Source of the DNA: Cyclobacteriaceae bacterium
Lineage (GTDB): Bacteria > Bacteroidota > Bacteroidia > Cytophagales > Cyclobacteriaceae
Assembly: GCA_028285685.1 (NCBI GenBank)
Contig: JANQOR010000034.1
Span: 1-64,000 of the forward strand
DNA: 64,000 bases
Reading direction: 5' to 3'
Made by a program: the position numbers and the translations under genes
Part shown: one piece after another, positions 43,945-51,966 of the stretch
How positions within the stretch are numbered: the first letter of the stretch is position 1
How the letters are laid out: each line of letters begins with the position of its first letter
Notes under the pieces: model-generated
The model's database searches: none
What the model saw: the letters and a program-made list of their open reading frames with translations, nothing else
What the model was told of the DNA's origin: nothing

Positions 43945-44397
43945 TCATTCAAAATTCTGATTGAACTTGTCGTTATCCTCAGGAACTTTCATTTTCAGGT
44001 AGGGGTGATTCGTAGCTTGATGGCAAAGATTGCAACCACTGATCAGCAGGTCGTAATATTCACGGAATATGACCTGGTCTTTCAATCGAACTGCGTCCTC
44101 CATTTTCTCAACTTTATCCTGGAACATGGCTTCTGCAAGGTTACTGAGGTTCTTATCTTCATCGATCACATTGCTCCTCACAAGCTCCTCGGTTACTTCT
44201 TCGAGCTCATGGACGTAGAACTTTGCAAGTTCCCAATTTTCATTTTTCCCCGCCAGCCATAGTTTGTGCGAAAATCGTTGATAGAATCCCATCGTTTCAA
44301 TGATTGGATATTCTTTACGCTCTGGTTCTTCCTTTTTTGTGGTGGAGCAAAACTGCATAATCAGTCCAAGGATGCCAATTCCAACTATTTTTTTCAC
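43945..44397 (-). CDS. Lipoprotein with single CxxCH motif
   Basis: 150-aa predicted lipoprotein (lipobox LGLIMQFCSTT, Cys17) with a helical middle region and a C-terminal CNLCH motif (Cys122-Cys125-His126). Met136 is a possible axial ligand. This would fit a covalent haem, but the motif is late and the protein is not a standard cytochrome c fold. It follows the FecA-like receptor by 2 bases and closes the operon. Confidence 0.75.
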   Translation of the reverse strand: MKKIVGIGILGLIMQFCSTTKKEEPERKEYPIIETMGFYQRFSHKLWLAGKNENWELAKFYVHELEEVTEELVRSNVIDEDKNLSNLAEAMFQDKVEKMEDAVRLKDQVIFREYYDLLISGCNLCHQATNHPYLKMKVPEDNDKFNQNFE

Positions 44398-44399
44398 AC

Positions 44400-46871
44400 T
44401 TAGTCAATCTTAAATTGAACGGTCAGATAGTAACTTCGGGGATCTGAAGGGATAATACCTGGTCCAGGATATCCGGTTGCTCTCCTGGTGAAGTACTTTT
44501 CATCGAGGAGATTATTGATCCCCGTTTCTATCTTAAATTTTTGAATAGTGTAAGATAAGGACAAGTCTAAAATACGATATGCCGGAATCGTACCAATCAG
44601 ACCATTTCGGTTGTCCCCCTCCGGGGCAGTTGAAGAGTTTTCAACATCAGTAAATTGCTTTGAAATATAGGTGAACTGAACATTGCCCAAGAGGTTCTTA
44701 TATCCGAAACGAAATCCAGTCTTGATATTGAAGCGTGGAATAAATTCTACCTCTTTTCCCTCCACATTGTTTTCTTCGGACTCAATATATTCCGAGGCTG
44801 TGATTGCCGTATTTGCAAACCAGTTCAGCTTGTGCTGACGAGAATCTACACCCAGTGCTTTGATCAGATTCAAATCTGCAAATGCTTCAAGTCCATAGAT
44901 CAGCGCTTTGCCAATATTCTTTCGAACACGATTTGCACGATCGTCGAAAATGATTCCGATCCTATCGTCATACAATAGGCCAAAGCCATCCACATCATAA
45001 GAAATGAACCCAGCGAATTTACCCCGGATGCCAAGATCTGATGTGAATCCTTTTTCATCGGAAATATCAGGATCGATTATAAATGATGGATTAACTACTC
45101 GTATATCACTGAACGTGACAGACCGATAATTCTCAGAAATGTTGGCATAGATCTCAAGGTTCTCTGAAGATTCGTAGCTGAGACCCAGACCGAGCAAAAC
45201 GAAATTCCGTTCCAACATCCTGTTGTCTGTCAACACCACATTCGAAATTGGATTGCTAGCATTGTCAAAATTCACCTGTGTATATGTTCCTTCGCTTTCG
45301 GTTACTATTCGCTCATACCGAAATCCGGGCGTGATCGAAAATCGCCTGCTTAGGAACAAAATGTGTTCACCAAAAAAGGAGAGGTTTTTATTTGGAAAAT
45401 CGAAAGCAGATTGATTGGGGTAATCAGGCAATGAAAAGAAATCAAAATTTGCATCGGTTGCAAAAGAACCTGGTCCTTGGAGGCTTTTGTTGTTCGCCCG
45501 ATAAAGTTTCGTTCCAAGAAGAAAAACAGCATTTTTTCCAAATAGTTGATATCTGGTAAGGTACCGGGCCTCAAATCCCCAATTCCGAAATTTCCCTTTG
45601 ATCAGATCCCTGGCGAAAATGAAACTTCCGTCTGAGTCCTGGAAATCCTCCTCGCTTACTGGATTTGAATTCAACAGGATAGGATTCCCTCTGAATCCCA
45701 GTGCATTACGTGAAGCATTGAGACGAAATAAGGTCAGACTAAAATCTGACTGAATCGAGAATTTCTTCTGCAGCTTCAAGGCATAGAGTCTCCAATGCAC
45801 TTCAAACCAATTCCTTGCTCTGTTGCTGAAGGTGGGATCCATACGAAATTGCGTGTCCGTCAGTCCACCGGGTTGCTGAGCCAGATATTTCAGATAGGTG
45901 GTCTCGAACGTCAGCTTGGTGTTTTCGTTTAGTTCCAATCCAAGACTCACAAAAAAATTGTCGGATTCAAATTTAGAGTTCGGCCGGAATCCGTCTCCCT
46001 GCTTCCGATTATAGTAGGTATAGTAGGAAAATTTTCCCTTGGTTCCACTCAGACTATTAAAGGTGTTGAACAATCCAAAAGATCCGATGGATTGTCTAGT
46101 GGTCAGCTCGATCGGTTCCTTTGAAGGCGACTTCATTTTGAAGTTAAGCAATCCGCCAAACTGTGTTCCGTATTGCAGGGATGCTGCTCCGCGGACCACT
46201 TGAATTTCGCGCAGAGCTTCTGCAGGTGGAGTGTAGTAGCTTTCAGGGTAACCCAAAACATCGGCACTTATATCATAACCACTTTGCCGCGTGTTGAAGT
46301 TCGCCGTTCGGTTTGGATCCAACCCTCTGCCTCCAATGTTTAACTGAAGTCCGGCGTCAATACTTTCGTAAATGTTAAGTCCGACCACTTGCGAGTAAAT
46401 CTGCCGAGGATTGTTGGCAGCAGTATTCCCAACAAGCTGATCCACCAATACCACTTCGGATTTTTTACCTGCGTAGATGGCGGTGCCTTCTACCGGCTTT
46501 AACCGGGATAATGCAAAGAGCTCTTCCCGTCGCTGACTTACCACAACCTCCGAAAGCTCTTGTGAAAATTCTTTCATGGGAATGGTTATATCCAGGTCGG
46601 CAGTCATTTCAACCACTTTTTCCAGCGTTTCATATTCCAGGGAAACAATCACGATCTCATAGCTTCCAGCCTCCAGGTTTTTCATTTCAAAGAAGCCTTT
46701 CGAATTCGTAGAAGTTAACTGACTAAGTGTTCGATTGTATACCTCAGCTCCTACTACGGGTTTGCCACTCTTAGCATCAACCACTACTCCCGTTAGGCTA
46801 TAATTCGCTGAAGCCACCAAAGAACAGAGTTGAAGTAGCAAGAACAGGCTAAATCCCTTTAATCTCATCAT
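44400..46871 (-). CDS. FecA-like TonB-dependent receptor
   Basis: 823-aa outer-membrane receptor. Signal peptide 1-22, a CarboxypepD_reg-like domain (~25-105; YSLTGVVVDAKSGKPVVGAEVY), then a plug with the FecA-type stretch GYPESYYTPPAEALREIQVV and SLQYGTQFGGLLNFKM, and a 22-strand barrel ending YYLTVQFKID. FecA-like receptors import ferric citrate or other ferric chelates. Start overlaps the HTTM gene end by 23 bases. Confidence 0.9.
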   Translation of the reverse strand: MMRLKGFSLFLLLQLCSLVASANYSLTGVVVDAKSGKPVVGAEVYNRTLSQLTSTNSKGFFEMKNLEAGSYEIVIVSLEYETLEKVVEMTADLDITIPMKEFSQELSEVVVSQRREELFALSRLKPVEGTAIYAGKKSEVVLVDQLVGNTAANNPRQIYSQVVGLNIYESIDAGLQLNIGGRGLDPNRTANFNTRQSGYDISADVLGYPESYYTPPAEALREIQVVRGAASLQYGTQFGGLLNFKMKSPSKEPIELTTRQSIGSFGLFNTFNSLSGTKGKFSYYTYYNRKQGDGFRPNSKFESDNFFVSLGLELNENTKLTFETTYLKYLAQQPGGLTDTQFRMDPTFSNRARNWFEVHWRLYALKLQKKFSIQSDFSLTLFRLNASRNALGFRGNPILLNSNPVSEEDFQDSDGSFIFARDLIKGKFRNWGFEARYLTRYQLFGKNAVFLLGTKLYRANNKSLQGPGSFATDANFDFFSLPDYPNQSAFDFPNKNLSFFGEHILFLSRRFSITPGFRYERIVTESEGTYTQVNFDNASNPISNVVLTDNRMLERNFVLLGLGLSYESSENLEIYANISENYRSVTFSDIRVVNPSFIIDPDISDEKGFTSDLGIRGKFAGFISYDVDGFGLLYDDRIGIIFDDRANRVRKNIGKALIYGLEAFADLNLIKALGVDSRQHKLNWFANTAITASEYIESEENNVEGKEVEFIPRFNIKTGFRFGYKNLLGNVQFTYISKQFTDVENSSTAPEGDNRNGLIGTIPAYRILDLSLSYTIQKFKIETGINNLLDEKYFTRRATGYPGPGIIPSDPRSYYLTVQFKID

Positions 46872-48216
46872 TGAAAGGTAAAATCCAGGTTTTGTGTGAA
46901 AAGGACCTCTTGATAGACATGAGGTTTACATTCGGGTCTATATAAGGTCTGCTTCTACGTCCATTTAGTGCAACAAAACTTTCGACATATACTTCGACAG
47001 GTCCGTGTCCCTGCAATTCAAAATGATTGGCAAGATGGTGCGCATATTCTAAAATGAAATCAGGTTGAAATGACATTTGCTTCTCCTGAAATGGGGTTAA
47101 GAAATCCATATTGTCAACATAAAATTCATCCCTTGTTCTCGAGTTCACTATTTTGAAGTTTGCATAACCAGCCTTTTCCATTAACATCACTCTCCAGGAA
47201 AATCGAAACCCTTCCTCGGTCCAGAACAGCTCTCCCGGATAAGCTAAGTACCTGAAGGGAACCAGTAACTGGGCCGCAAAGAAAAGAATAAAAACTCCTA
47301 TTCTGAGTCTTATTAAAAAAGGAGTATTCTCGACCCAAGTCAGTCCGGAATCGAAGGCTGATTTGGAGAATCGAAATACTCTTGATACAGCATGTAGAAT
47401 CTGGTGATGAAGAGACGAGTCGAAGAAAATCAGGGCACTCACAATCATTACGTAGGGAAACATACCAATCGGGAAGAGCACTCTTGTCAAAACATGAAAA
47501 ATTACTACAAGAGAAAATGCGAATATTCGTGTGCGTTTCCAAAGCAGTAAAAAAGGAATACTTAGATCATACAATGCACCGCCCCAACTGAAAGTGTAGA
47601 TCACCCAATCCTTATGTAAAAGTCCACCCAGCAATGGAACATCATATTTCGAAGGCAACCATATTTTAAGTGGCATCCCTTCGATTAGCCAGTCTGAGTT
47701 GAGTTTTGCTAATCCGGCATATAGATACACAATAACCAAGAGGAACTTAATTGCATCAATGCTCCAACTTGGAATCTTTTGAAAAGAAATATTCCTTGCA
47801 GCGTCAATAGAAAAATAGGAGCTCGCAGGCAAAAAGATCATCAAAAAACTAAGAAGGCTAACAAAGTAGTAGTGGTTTAGATAAGTGGTCTTATCCATTA
47901 ATTCGATATAGGTAAAGCTCAGGAAAAAGGAAATGATCGCCAATCTGTACTTGAACCCTACAGCTACCATCAAAGCCGAAATGCCGCAGATAATGAATAA
48001 CAGGTACGTATAGTTTCCTAGTGGTTTTATCCACTCAAAGCCATAGTAGGAGAAAAAAAAGGAAGGTTCGATATAGAGTTTCTCAATCCAGCCATTTACC
48101 CAAAAGCGAACAACGCTTATAAGCATCATCAGCCCAAAAAAAATACGAAAGGCAGCGAGTGGTGCTGCCTCCGTTTCTTTTTCAAGATAGGACTGGACGA
48201 AATTTGGCATTGTCAC
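46849..48216 (-). CDS. HTTM/vitamin-K-dependent gamma-carboxylase-like membrane protein
   Basis: 455-aa membrane protein with about seven helices in the first 330 residues and a C-terminal soluble domain. It shows the gamma-carboxylase signature MDKTTYLNHYYFVSLL, with Asn114 and His115 matching the essential Asn/His of the human enzyme. YLYAGLAKLNSDWL places Lys171 at the position of the catalytic lysine. This is the HTTM domain. Whether it carboxylates anything is unknown. It is cotranscribed with an imelysin gene (1 base apart) and the receptor. Confidence 0.85.
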   Translation of the reverse strand: MTMPNFVQSYLEKETEAAPLAAFRIFFGLMMLISVVRFWVNGWIEKLYIEPSFFFSYYGFEWIKPLGNYTYLLFIICGISALMVAVGFKYRLAIISFFLSFTYIELMDKTTYLNHYYFVSLLSFLMIFLPASSYFSIDAARNISFQKIPSWSIDAIKFLLVIVYLYAGLAKLNSDWLIEGMPLKIWLPSKYDVPLLGGLLHKDWVIYTFSWGGALYDLSIPFLLLWKRTRIFAFSLVVIFHVLTRVLFPIGMFPYVMIVSALIFFDSSLHHQILHAVSRVFRFSKSAFDSGLTWVENTPFLIRLRIGVFILFFAAQLLVPFRYLAYPGELFWTEEGFRFSWRVMLMEKAGYANFKIVNSRTRDEFYVDNMDFLTPFQEKQMSFQPDFILEYAHHLANHFELQGHGPVEVYVESFVALNGRRSRPYIDPNVNLMSIKRSFSHKTWILPFNDEIKGI

Positions 48217-49329
48217 TCAGTCACCATCAGCATCTACAAAATCTACACGAATGTTCATCGCCTGAAGCATATCTACCTTCATGTAAACAACATTCTTCTG
48301 AAGCTCGTCGTACGCGGCAAGCATACTTGTATTGTCAGAAATGACTTGTGCCTCAAAGTCACTATCAAGCTGTGAGATAGCAGATCGCGCCGATTCAAAT
48401 TGATTGTTGATCAGGTTGGCAAGGTTCTCACCTTCGCTTACGCTATTTAAAAAATCGAGATAAGAGCTCAAGCTCTCGTCCGTTGTTGTAGAATTGAAGT
48501 GCTTTCCATTGAAAAAATTTTGGAATGCATCCAGTGCGGCATTGAGAAGTTCCTTCGAATTCCCTTTGCTGTATAAAGCTTCCACCCGATCACTCAGCGG
48601 AGTAGACGAAAATACCCCTGCAGGTATGCCTACTTTGCCTGCTCTAAGATGTTTCTCAAAGTAGAAGAGAAGATCGTTCACCATTTTATTGACCGAACTA
48701 GTAGCTTCAGACCCATCGGCGGTCACAAATGTATCTCTGTACCCGCTGTTCCAGTCCGTGAGAACTTCGTTGGTCAGGGTGCTCAGCCGACCAGTCAATG
48801 CAACTAAATACTCACCGTGATTGCTTTCAGCCGTTTCCTGTAGAAAAATGTCCACCGTTTCCTGATCTGAGCCCAACCCATTGATCAGGTAATCTAATGC
48901 CGGGAGTCCCTGCTCGTCTTGCTTATTTACTGATTCAAGGCTAAAGGTCCCTCCAGCTATTGTTTCGTCCAGGTCCGCTGCGTTGACAGGGAAAACATTC
49001 GTGAAATGTCGTAAAGTGATCTCCTCTGCCTTGCCTATTTCGAACATCGAAACAGATTGCCATGCGAGGTAGGCATTCAACCAACTTGCCCGCAGGCTTT
49101 CGAGATGTTGTATGGTAGGTGTCATTTCGAAAGTTTTAGCGGCCGCATCTAAAGACTCCAGGGAAGAAACATAATTTTCGTACGCTGGAATAATGATGTT
49201 ATCCGCCCAATTGGCAAGCATTGCTGTGCGATCAAAGCCATCGCCTGAATCCAATGTATCATCATCACCACAACTTATCGTTCCGAACAAGGAGGCTACC
49301 AAGGCCAGAAACACTATTTTCCTATGCAT
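48217..49329 (-). CDS. Imelysin-family iron-regulated lipoprotein
   Basis: 370-aa lipoprotein (lipobox SLFGTISCGDDD, Cys20) with the two-repeat helical imelysin/ICMP layout: FDRTAMLANWADNIIIPAYENY in repeat one, and YLVALTGRLSTLTNEVLTDWN in the middle. The segment KQDEQGLPALDYLING corresponds to the family's conserved core. Imelysins are surface proteins linked to iron uptake; their ligand is unsettled. A terminator-like hairpin sits upstream. Confidence 0.9.
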   Translation of the reverse strand: MHRKIVFLALVASLFGTISCGDDDTLDSGDGFDRTAMLANWADNIIIPAYENYVSSLESLDAAAKTFEMTPTIQHLESLRASWLNAYLAWQSVSMFEIGKAEEITLRHFTNVFPVNAADLDETIAGGTFSLESVNKQDEQGLPALDYLINGLGSDQETVDIFLQETAESNHGEYLVALTGRLSTLTNEVLTDWNSGYRDTFVTADGSEATSSVNKMVNDLLFYFEKHLRAGKVGIPAGVFSSTPLSDRVEALYSKGNSKELLNAALDAFQNFFNGKHFNSTTTDESLSSYLDFLNSVSEGENLANLINNQFESARSAISQLDSDFEAQVISDNTSMLAAYDELQKNVVYMKVDMLQAMNIRVDFVDADGD

Positions 49330-49351
49330 TTTTTATCCGTTTATTAACTGG

Positions 49352-49378
49352 AAAAAGAGGCCAGTTTCCTGACCTCTT
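49352..49378 (-). terminator. Hairpin with T-run between DUF4856 gene and imelysin gene
   Basis: On the minus strand AAGAGG pairs with CCTCTT and CAG with CTG across one mismatch, followed by TTTTT. It lies in the 73-base gap inside the operon, so downstream genes may be expressed less than the first. Confidence 0.6.
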
Positions 49379-49402
49379 CCATAGTTGGTTCTTATTTTTT
49401 TC

Positions 49403-50629
49403 TTAACTACGAGCCTGAGCTACCGTGAAATCAAATTGTGCCGCAATTGACTCCGAAATTGCATCTAGAGTGGCTGTTGTCAAATCCCATAATCCATTGT
49501 TTCCATCGCCCATCAGATCGGAAATAAATCCTTGTACCTCACTTCTGGAAAAATAAGATGCATCTGTATTTGGATTTCTAGTGAACTGTAGACTGTAGAT
49601 GAAACCATAGCCTTCCGACAAGTCATGGAAAACAGATGCCATATCAGGGCTGGCTGCTTCTAATCCAGCTTTTCCTTGCTGAAGATAGTACACCGCTCTT
49701 ACAGCAATGACTGTTGATACCTTCTCCCGGATGATGGCGGCCTGAGCATCTCGCTCTTCGTAAGCTCCTGCCACAATAGCTGCTCTTCCTCGTTTGAAGG
49801 CATTGTAAATGTCATCTGCAATACCAGCAAAATCAGCATCTCCTTCAACACGACCGATGTATTTATTTAGGAAACTGTCGTCTCCCCCGATCGTAGGATT
49901 AGGATCAGCAGTGTCTGTAGCCGTTCCGTAGGCATAGCCATACGCTTCGTCCCACTTGTGCTCCATTGTTGTATAGCTCTTTCCGTCTTCTACTGTTCCA
50001 GCATCATTGTTGGCTCTGTTGTCACCTGCATCAAGAACGGCAGTTCCAACGTAGTTATTGAGAATCTGATCCACCATCAAAGCACCGATCAAACCCTTAT
50101 TGAATGCCTGGTTCAGTTCAAGACCATTTGCATTCACATACCTGGTTGATCCCCCGCCAGCTTCCTGGATACCTCCCGCTGTGCCTGCAACTGCATCAGC
50201 GCCCCAGTTTGGAAATACCTCACTGACTTGCTCTGCTATCCACGCATCAAACTCGCCTTTGATAGCTGAGGCATCGGTCGCATTAGAGGAAAAGAAATCG
50301 GTAGAAGCAGCAGTTTTGCTTCGAACGCTCTTGGTAGAGGTATTCAAGTCCGTGTCAGAAAAATCTGCATTGCCTTCTTGATGATCATACATTGCATCTA
50401 ATTGTGCCTCCGTAAACTGCGTATCTTTCAAGCCGTCAATAATTTCTTCCGCCATCATGATACGATCTGTTTGACCGCTGAACGAAACAGTAGAAGATCC
50501 ATCACGCTCAAATGCATAGGTAGTGGGTTCATCAATCGTTATGCTTGCTCCATCATCATCGCCGCAACTGGATAATATCAACAGTCCAGCAACAAACGAC
50601 AATATTCTAAGTCTTTCTATTTTTTTCAT
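49403..50629 (-). CDS. DUF4856 lipoprotein
   Basis: 408-aa lipoprotein (lipobox LLILSSCGDDD, Cys22) matching DUF4856, a family found beside imelysins in Bacteroidota. The N-terminal block YAFERDGSSTVSFSGQTDRI and the central RYVNANGLELNQAFNKGLIG are typical. Function unknown; surface location fits an iron-capture role. First gene of the imelysin-HTTM-receptor operon, 41 bases downstream of a perfect operator. Confidence 0.9.
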   Translation of the reverse strand: MKKIERLRILSFVAGLLILSSCGDDDGASITIDEPTTYAFERDGSSTVSFSGQTDRIMMAEEIIDGLKDTQFTEAQLDAMYDHQEGNADFSDTDLNTSTKSVRSKTAASTDFFSSNATDASAIKGEFDAWIAEQVSEVFPNWGADAVAGTAGGIQEAGGGSTRYVNANGLELNQAFNKGLIGALMVDQILNNYVGTAVLDAGDNRANNDAGTVEDGKSYTTMEHKWDEAYGYAYGTATDTADPNPTIGGDDSFLNKYIGRVEGDADFAGIADDIYNAFKRGRAAIVAGAYEERDAQAAIIREKVSTVIAVRAVYYLQQGKAGLEAASPDMASVFHDLSEGYGFIYSLQFTRNPNTDASYFSRSEVQGFISDLMGDGNNGLWDLTTATLDAISESIAAQFDFTVAQARS

Positions 50630-50670
50630 GTTTGGTTATCAATCTTACATTCTAATGAAGTAGCTAGCTA

Positions 50671-50687
50671 TTTAGAATTATTCTAAA
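50671..50687. promoter_or_regulatory. Putative metal-responsive operator (perfect copy)
   Basis: TTTAGAATTATTCTAAA, identical to the copy at 43.9 kb. It lies 5 bases downstream of a near -7 box (CAATTTTG on the minus strand, 50693-50700), so it should cover the start point of the DUF4856 operon. Confidence 0.75.
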
Positions 50688-50748
50688 CAATGCAAAATTG
50701 ACAATGGGTTGGAAACCGCACAATAGCTATTGATGGGGAATTTGTATA

Positions 50749-50764
50749 TCACTAGAACTAGTGA
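50749..50764. promoter_or_regulatory. 16-base perfect palindrome upstream of the thioesterase
   Basis: TCACTAGAACTAGTGA is a 7-2-7 perfect palindrome about 58 bases before the thioesterase start. It is distinct from the metal-operator sequence; role unknown. Confidence 0.4.
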
Positions 50765-50822
50765 GTAGTAAACTTTCTTTCTTAGAATGAAGTTTGTCCA
50801 CTAACCCAAATTCCACAATCAA

Positions 50823-51215
50823 ATGACACAACAAGAACGAATCGATCAATCTGAAACAAGGATTTTCAAGGCGGTATTTCCCAATACAACCAATCATTAC
50901 GATACACTCTTTGGCGGAACAGCTATGCATGCGATGGATGAAGTAGCGTTCATTACAGCCACACGATTCAGCCGAATGCGAATGGTTACAGTAAGTAGCA
51001 GTAAGATCGATTTTAAAAAACCCATCCCTCATGGAACAATTATCGAGCTGGTTGGTCGAGTAGTAGAAACTGGAAGAACTAGTTTGAAAGTGTCCGTAGA
51101 GATTTATGTTGAAGAAATGTACGCGGATGGAAGAGACAAGGCCATCGAAGGTGAATTTTCTTTTGTAGCCATTAATGAAGAGCGGAAGCCTATTCCGCTT
51201 CCCGTGTTCAATTAG
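50823..51215 (+). CDS. Hotdog-fold acyl-CoA thioesterase (YciA-like)
   Basis: 130-aa hotdog protein of the YciA/acyl-CoA hydrolase group. The N-terminal stretch NHYDTLFGGTAMHAMDEVA carries the catalytic Asp/Asn region and SSKIDFKKPIPHGTIIEL is the next conserved block. Likely cytoplasmic, hydrolysing medium- to long-chain acyl-CoA. Its stop overlaps that of the convergent response regulator by 4 bases. Confidence 0.88.
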   Translation: MTQQERIDQSETRIFKAVFPNTTNHYDTLFGGTAMHAMDEVAFITATRFSRMRMVTVSSSKIDFKKPIPHGTIIELVGRVVETGRTSLKVSVEIYVEEMYADGRDKAIEGEFSFVAINEERKPIPLPVFN

Positions 51216-51850
51216 GTTTTAACCAGTCCTGATTCCAATGCATAGACGATTAGTTCTGCGGGTGACTTCAGGTTTAGTTTCTTAAGTATGTTCTTTCGGT
51301 GTGAGTTGATTGTATGAACGCTCACATGAAGCTCGTCAGCGATTTGATGGGTTTTGAAGCCCTTGGTAATAAATTTCAGCACTTCATACTCACGCGGCGA
51401 TAGATTCGTAGGTTCGCAATCTTCGGCATCATCGTTTCCTACCACCAAATCCAATACTGTGTTGCAAAAGAATCGGTTCCCACCGGTCACCGCTTTTATC
51501 GCATTGATGATTTCTTCTTCACTGCAGTTTTTGGTAACGATCCCCTTGATTCCAATCGATAACAATCGCTGCACTGACTGCTTGTTTTGGTTATTGGATA
51601 TGATGAGGAAACTTGACTCTTCTCTTGACCTCATTTCCTCAAGCTCATTAATAAGGTAAGTGTCATCATCCGAAACATCTAAAACTACAAGGTCAGGCTT
51701 CACTTCATTCACTGAAACGGCTAGTTCCTTCGGATCATCAATTTGCTTTATCACATCGAAGTTCTCCAGATCACCAATGAGTGCAGCAATCCCCTGTCGG
51801 GTCAAAAATTGAAAATCTGCCAGAAGTACTGACGTTGAAGGAGTGGACAT
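51212..51850 (-). CDS. NarL/LuxR-type response regulator
   Basis: 212-aa regulator: receiver domain (residues ~5-120; the Asp in KPDLVVLDVSDDD near residue 58 is the likely phosphoacceptor) and a C-terminal LuxR helix-turn-helix (LSPREYEVLKFITKGFKTHQ and VSVHTINSHRKNILKKL). No partner kinase next to it. Its -7 box and a perfect copy of the metal-operator palindrome lie directly before its start codon, so it is likely made when that repressor is released. Confidence 0.88.
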   Translation of the reverse strand: MSTPSTSVLLADFQFLTRQGIAALIGDLENFDVIKQIDDPKELAVSVNEVKPDLVVLDVSDDDTYLINELEEMRSREESSFLIISNNQNKQSVQRLLSIGIKGIVTKNCSEEEIINAIKAVTGGNRFFCNTVLDLVVGNDDAEDCEPTNLSPREYEVLKFITKGFKTHQIADELHVSVHTINSHRKNILKKLNLKSPAELIVYALESGLVKT

Positions 51851-51852
51851 TA

Positions 51853-51869
51853 TTTAGAATGATTCTAAA
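51853..51869. promoter_or_regulatory. Putative metal-responsive operator (perfect copy)
   Basis: TTTAGAATGATTCTAAA, 2 bases upstream of the response regulator start and directly abutting its -7 box. Confidence 0.75.
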
Positions 51870-51877
51870 CAAAAATA
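51870..51877 (-). promoter_or_regulatory. -7 box of the response regulator gene
   Basis: On the minus strand TATTTTTG matches TAnnTTTG. The operator starts at the next base downstream. Confidence 0.55.
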
Positions 51878-51940
51878 GGTCGACTGCTTTGATTACACAA
51901 AAAAGCCTTTTTTATGAAATCTAAAAGAGGTCCAGATTGT

Positions 51941-51948
51941 TAGATTTG
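51941..51948 (+). promoter_or_regulatory. -7 box of fumC
   Basis: TAGATTTG matches TAnnTTTG, 18 bases before the fumC start. The operator lies 71 bases upstream of it. Confidence 0.6.
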
Positions 51949-51966
51949 TATCAAACTTTTTTTTAA

